From Breznakibacter xylanolyticus (lineage in GTDB: Bacteria > Bacteroidota > Bacteroidia > Bacteroidales > Marinilabiliaceae), in the NCBI RefSeq assembly GCF_003254275.1, contig NZ_QKZK01000003.1:56580-120579 (forward strand): a stretch of 64,000 nucleotides of DNA, in the 5' to 3' direction. Both the position numbers and the translations under genes were made by a program. The notes below the pieces were generated by a model. The model saw only the letters and a program-made list of their open reading frames with translations, was not told the DNA's origin and searched no databases. Of this stretch, positions 61,297 through 64,000 are shown piece by piece; the first letter of the stretch is position 1; each line of letters starts with the position of its first letter.

Positions 61297-63144
61297 TTAA
61301 AGGGGAAATTCGATGTTTACCAAAAAACCTTGTCCCGAGGCCGTGTCCATTTGGTAGGTGCCATCCAGGTTATTGATGCGGTTGATGATGCTGAAAAGCC
61401 CCAGGTTGTTGGATGGCTCGGCCATTTTTTGCGCCAGGTCGAATCCTTTGCCGTTATCACGGTATTGTATAAATATTTTACCATCGCATTGCGACAGCGA
61501 CAAGTCGATGGCCGTGGCATCGGCATATTTAATGGTGTTGTTATAAAGCTCTTTGATGATGTTGTAGCACATGATTTCCTTGAGCTCGTTGAAACGCAAA
61601 TCGCCCAACGTATTGGTGTGGCGGATGCAGATGAGCTTTTGCTTGGTTTCAAAAAAGAGTTCAAGCGCCGAGGTGAGGCCGTAGTTGGTGAGTACCTGCG
61701 GGCTGAGGTTGTTGGAGATTTCGCGCACCGAAGTGATGGCCTCGCGCAAAATGTCGCGCACATCGTTCACCAGGGCGGCATGTGGCGCGATTTCGGGTTT
61801 GCGCGCCAGGGTTGACAGGTACATGTTCATGCTCGAGAGCAGCGGCCCCACGTTGTCGTGAAGGTCGGCAGCCAGTTGGCGGCGTTCGCGCGTTTCGATT
61901 CGGATGCCGATTTGGGTGAGCTGGCGTTCCATCTCTTTGCGTTCCGACACGTCGTACACCAGGGCGGCTCCCTGGTCGATGCGTTGGGTTTGTTCGTTGA
62001 CGATGGGAATGAGCACCACTTCGATGTGCTTGCCCCGCCAAAAACATTGTTCCTGAATGGTGGCGCCGGCGGCCATGGCCCGGTCGATGAGCGAATGGTA
62101 CATGCGCGACGATTCGGGGTCAATCAGGTCATCAATGTCACGGTTCTCCACATCGTTGGGCGTCATGCCCAGCGCCATGGCCCAGCGTTGGTTGCATTTG
62201 GTGATGCGGATGCGGTGGGCGTCGATGTCGAAAAAGGCGATGGCGTTGACCGTGTGGTCGTAAAAATATTGCAGTTGTCGATTGAGTTTCTTGTTGGCCT
62301 GGGTTTGACGTTTCAGCAGTTTGGCCAGGTTGGCCTCGCTGCGTCGCAAAGCTGTTTCGGTGGCTTTGCGACGGGTGATGTCGCGCGTTACGCCCACAAT
62401 TTCGATGGGCTGCCCGTTGGCATCGAATACAACAGTGGCTGTGAGTTCGATGTCTATGATGCGACCGTCTTTGCAGGGCTGTTGGTATTCGTCGCAGACG
62501 TACAGGTTGGCCAGTTCGGGTTTGGATAAATATGACTGCAAGGTGGTGAGCGCCTGTTGCGCCGAGGCGGGGGTGAGCGATTCTTCTACCGATTGTGACA
62601 TGGCTTCCTGCACCGTGTAACCGCGCATGCCCAGCACCGACGGGCTGATGTAGTTGTAGCGCATGGTGGCCAGGTCAATTTTCCAAATCACGTCCAGCGT
62701 GTTTTCGGCAATGAGCTTAAATTGCTGGTTGCTGCGTTCCAGTTCCTGTTCAATGCTGCGTCGTTCGCGCAGCGATTGTATCAGTTGGTTGAACGAGGTC
62801 GCAAAATCGCCCAGGAAATCGATTTGCTGGTGGTAGTCGCCTTGTGCCAGTCGGTTGGTTTGCCACACCAGGTGTTTGAGCTTGGCTTGCAAATCCTTGA
62901 TGGGCGAGAAAAAAGCATTGTCCCTGGGCAGCTCAAAGTCGAGGTTGCCCAACGACATTTGTTGTACGGCGTCGAAGGCAATGGTGCGCACCTGCGCCAA
63001 TTCCCGGCTGAGCTGCAACACCTCGCGTGCTGCCGGGCTGCATTGGTCGGGCGGCAGGGGCGGGCGTTCGGGCGGCCGTTCGGCCGATGTTGGCATCTGT
63101 TTCATGCCCATGGCCAACAGGCGCATCACTTCACTATCTGTCAT
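61297..63144 (-). CDS. Soluble NarX-type histidine kinase with HAMP-like and two PAS domains
   Basis: A 615-residue kinase without evident transmembrane helices. A HAMP-like helical segment spans about 60-130, PAS1 about 142-262 and PAS2 about 300-405. HisKA_3 has phospho-acceptor His429 in LAADLHDNVGPLLSS. The HATPase has KELYNNTIKYADA, YRDNGKGFD and LGLFSIINRI. This is the NarX/DegS class that pairs with LuxR-type regulators, as the next gene is. The ATG overlaps the stop of the V4R gene by 4 bp (ATGA), so translation is coupled. The ligand signal may come through the V4R protein or the PAS domains. Confidence 0.93.
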   Translation of the reverse strand: MTDSEVMRLLAMGMKQMPTSAERPPERPPLPPDQCSPAAREVLQLSRELAQVRTIAFDAVQQMSLGNLDFELPRDNAFFSPIKDLQAKLKHLVWQTNRLAQGDYHQQIDFLGDFATSFNQLIQSLRERRSIEQELERSNQQFKLIAENTLDVIWKIDLATMRYNYISPSVLGMRGYTVQEAMSQSVEESLTPASAQQALTTLQSYLSKPELANLYVCDEYQQPCKDGRIIDIELTATVVFDANGQPIEIVGVTRDITRRKATETALRRSEANLAKLLKRQTQANKKLNRQLQYFYDHTVNAIAFFDIDAHRIRITKCNQRWAMALGMTPNDVENRDIDDLIDPESSRMYHSLIDRAMAAGATIQEQCFWRGKHIEVVLIPIVNEQTQRIDQGAALVYDVSERKEMERQLTQIGIRIETRERRQLAADLHDNVGPLLSSMNMYLSTLARKPEIAPHAALVNDVRDILREAITSVREISNNLSPQVLTNYGLTSALELFFETKQKLICIRHTNTLGDLRFNELKEIMCYNIIKELYNNTIKYADATAIDLSLSQCDGKIFIQYRDNGKGFDLAQKMAEPSNNLGLFSIINRINNLDGTYQMDTASGQGFLVNIEFPL

Positions 63145-63656
63145 GATTTTTTAAATATTTCGAAACGACATGTTTGGCTGCCCGTACCCCAGCATTCCAA
63201 TTCACGGGCTTCCATTTCGTGCCCACTGTAGCATTCAAAAATACCGGCCAAAAATCCTTCGTCGTAGTGACAGAGGGTTTGCCCCGTGACCGGGGTGCCT
63301 GAGCAATCCAAATCTTCCTCGATGGTGAGGGTGATATGAAAATTTTGCGGGTTGCTGTGTTCGATGCGCAAAATGCCGATGCCCAAGTCGCGCAGCTTGG
63401 CTTGCAGGTGGGGAATGAAATCGAAAAATGGCAAGTCGCCATTCATATTGTGACGGCAAAACTCCTGTCCGGAGATTTTTCCTGCCTTAAAAAACAGGTC
63501 GTTGCTGGCCGCTTGGCCGTATTGACGCTCCAAAACGTGGCGAAGCGAATGTTGCAGCAGCCGGTACACGTTCACGTGAGTTTGCGTGCCCATGTTGGGG
63601 CGGCCGATTTCTATGTCGCCCAGTTGCGACCATTGAAATGCTGAGGGCTGATTCAT
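63141..63656 (-). CDS. V4R-domain sensor protein
   Basis: A 171-residue soluble protein. The first half has a helical part (THVNVYRLLQHSLRHVLERQYG), and the second half matches the V4R fold (FHITLTIEEDLDCSG, GQTLCHYDEGFLAGIFECYSG, and the Cys-ended ELECWGTGSQTCRFEIF, in parts). V4R domains bind small molecules and act as sensors in several regulators, including hydrocarbon and tetrapyrrole-type ligands. It overlaps the kinase gene by 4 bp, so it probably senses for that kinase. The ATG at 63656 is chosen since the domain begins shortly after it. A -7-like TACTTTTG lies at 63691-63684 on the minus strand. Confidence 0.85.
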   Translation of the reverse strand: MNQPSAFQWSQLGDIEIGRPNMGTQTHVNVYRLLQHSLRHVLERQYGQAASNDLFFKAGKISGQEFCRHNMNGDLPFFDFIPHLQAKLRDLGIGILRIEHSNPQNFHITLTIEEDLDCSGTPVTGQTLCHYDEGFLAGIFECYSGHEMEARELECWGTGSQTCRFEIFKKS

Positions 63657-63683
63657 CTTTTTTATAACGGGTGTGTGGTGCTG

Positions 63684-63691
63684 CAAAAGTA
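63684..63691 (-). promoter_or_regulatory. -7 element of the V4R-kinase-regulator operon
   Basis: TACTTTTG on the minus strand fits TAnnTTTG, 28 bp before the V4R start. No -33 TTG at 19 bp was seen. Confidence 0.4.
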
Positions 63692-63779
63692 ATCAATTCC
63701 CTTGGTTAGCTCATATGCTGCTTTATTCCATTTTTTGAGTGCTGATACCTGAGTGGTTTTGATGTGAACAGAAATAACG

Positions 63780-63985
63780 CCAGTGTGATCCACTACGTCC
63801 TCTCCCAAACTGACAGTCGCATCTTATTTAATGGGACATTGCACCCAAAACTGACATCCTCCTGTTATAAAACATCATCGTCGCATCTTTTTAATGGAAC
63901 ATCGCATTAAAACAATGGCATCGGCCTCTTTAAAAATGACAACGTCCCATCTGTTTGATGGAACGTTGCATTTATGATTGGTAAC
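63780..63985. repeat. 21-bp-period array (family P21), opposite orientation
   Basis: Read on the minus strand, consecutive units of 21 bp (two of 20 or 22) begin CCATCAAACAGATGG, GTCATTTTTAAAGAGG, GCCATTGTTTTAATGC, CCATTAAAAAGATGC and GTCAGTTTTGGGTGC. These are the unit types of the array at 11464-11778. The stretch 63657-64000 holds no gene. Confidence 0.75.
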
Positions 63986-64000
63986 TTCCTGTGAAAAGCG

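Overview
The window is from a Bacteroidota chromosome, most likely a Bacteroidales or Marinilabiliales-type polysaccharide degrader. The evidence is two SusC/SusD outer-membrane uptake pairs, many lipoproteins, promoters of the Bacteroidota form (TTG, 19 bp, TAnnTTTG), a NigD-like protein and a large Reg_prop/Y_Y_Y regulator. No rRNA or phage genes and no intact transposase were seen. One tRNA (Leu, CAG) is present.

Layout. 0-8 kb: a CE7 acetyl esterase, a broken AAA ATPase, dipeptidyl peptidase IV with a DUF5329 partner, a small lipoprotein, tRNA-Leu and a 2-Cys peroxiredoxin. 8-14 kb: an iron alcohol dehydrogenase and PAS histidine kinase operon, a long repeat region and an ABC-F ATPase. 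13.7-16.8 kb: the queuosine precursor genes queC-queE-queF behind a preQ1-I riboswitch. 17-22 kb: SixA-like phosphatase, prolyl-tRNA synthetase, a conserved hypothetical protein and peptidase T. 22-42 kb: a glucose/beta-glucan utilisation region with an FHS-type sugar permease, ROK glucokinase, GH30, a Y_Y_Y/LuxR regulator, SusC, SusD, a PKD-like surface lipoprotein, GH3 and a second permease. The GH30 + SusC/D + glycan-binding protein + GH3 content resembles the known beta-1,6-glucan locus of Bacteroides thetaiotaomicron, so a beta-glucan is the inferred substrate. 42-53 kb, minus strand: xylB-xylA-xylose symporter, a SusC/SusD pair and a CE1-type esterase, together a xylose/xylan utilisation block. 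53-56.6 kb: NigD-like lipoprotein, two FKBP-type isomerase lipoproteins and a DHH phosphoesterase. 56.7-63.7 kb: a sensory block (MCP, short PstS-like protein, porin, a receiver lacking its phospho-acceptor Asp, NarL-type regulator, PAS histidine kinase, V4R protein).

The most unusual content is intergenic. Exactly periodic arrays of short units (21 bp at about 11.46-11.78 kb and again in opposite orientation at 63.78-63.98 kb; 23 bp at 30.10-30.22 kb and 40.20-40.52 kb) are built as chains of alternating complementary half-sites, and in the 23-bp arrays the half-sites change together from unit to unit. A 314-bp MITE-like element with a perfect 8-bp target duplication sits inside another dispersed repeat at 19.3-19.6 kb. 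The xylose-side susC carries a 25-bp tandem duplication in its signal-peptide region that shifts the reading frame, a possible on/off switch or a recent lesion. All functional assignments come from reading motifs by eye; no database search was run.
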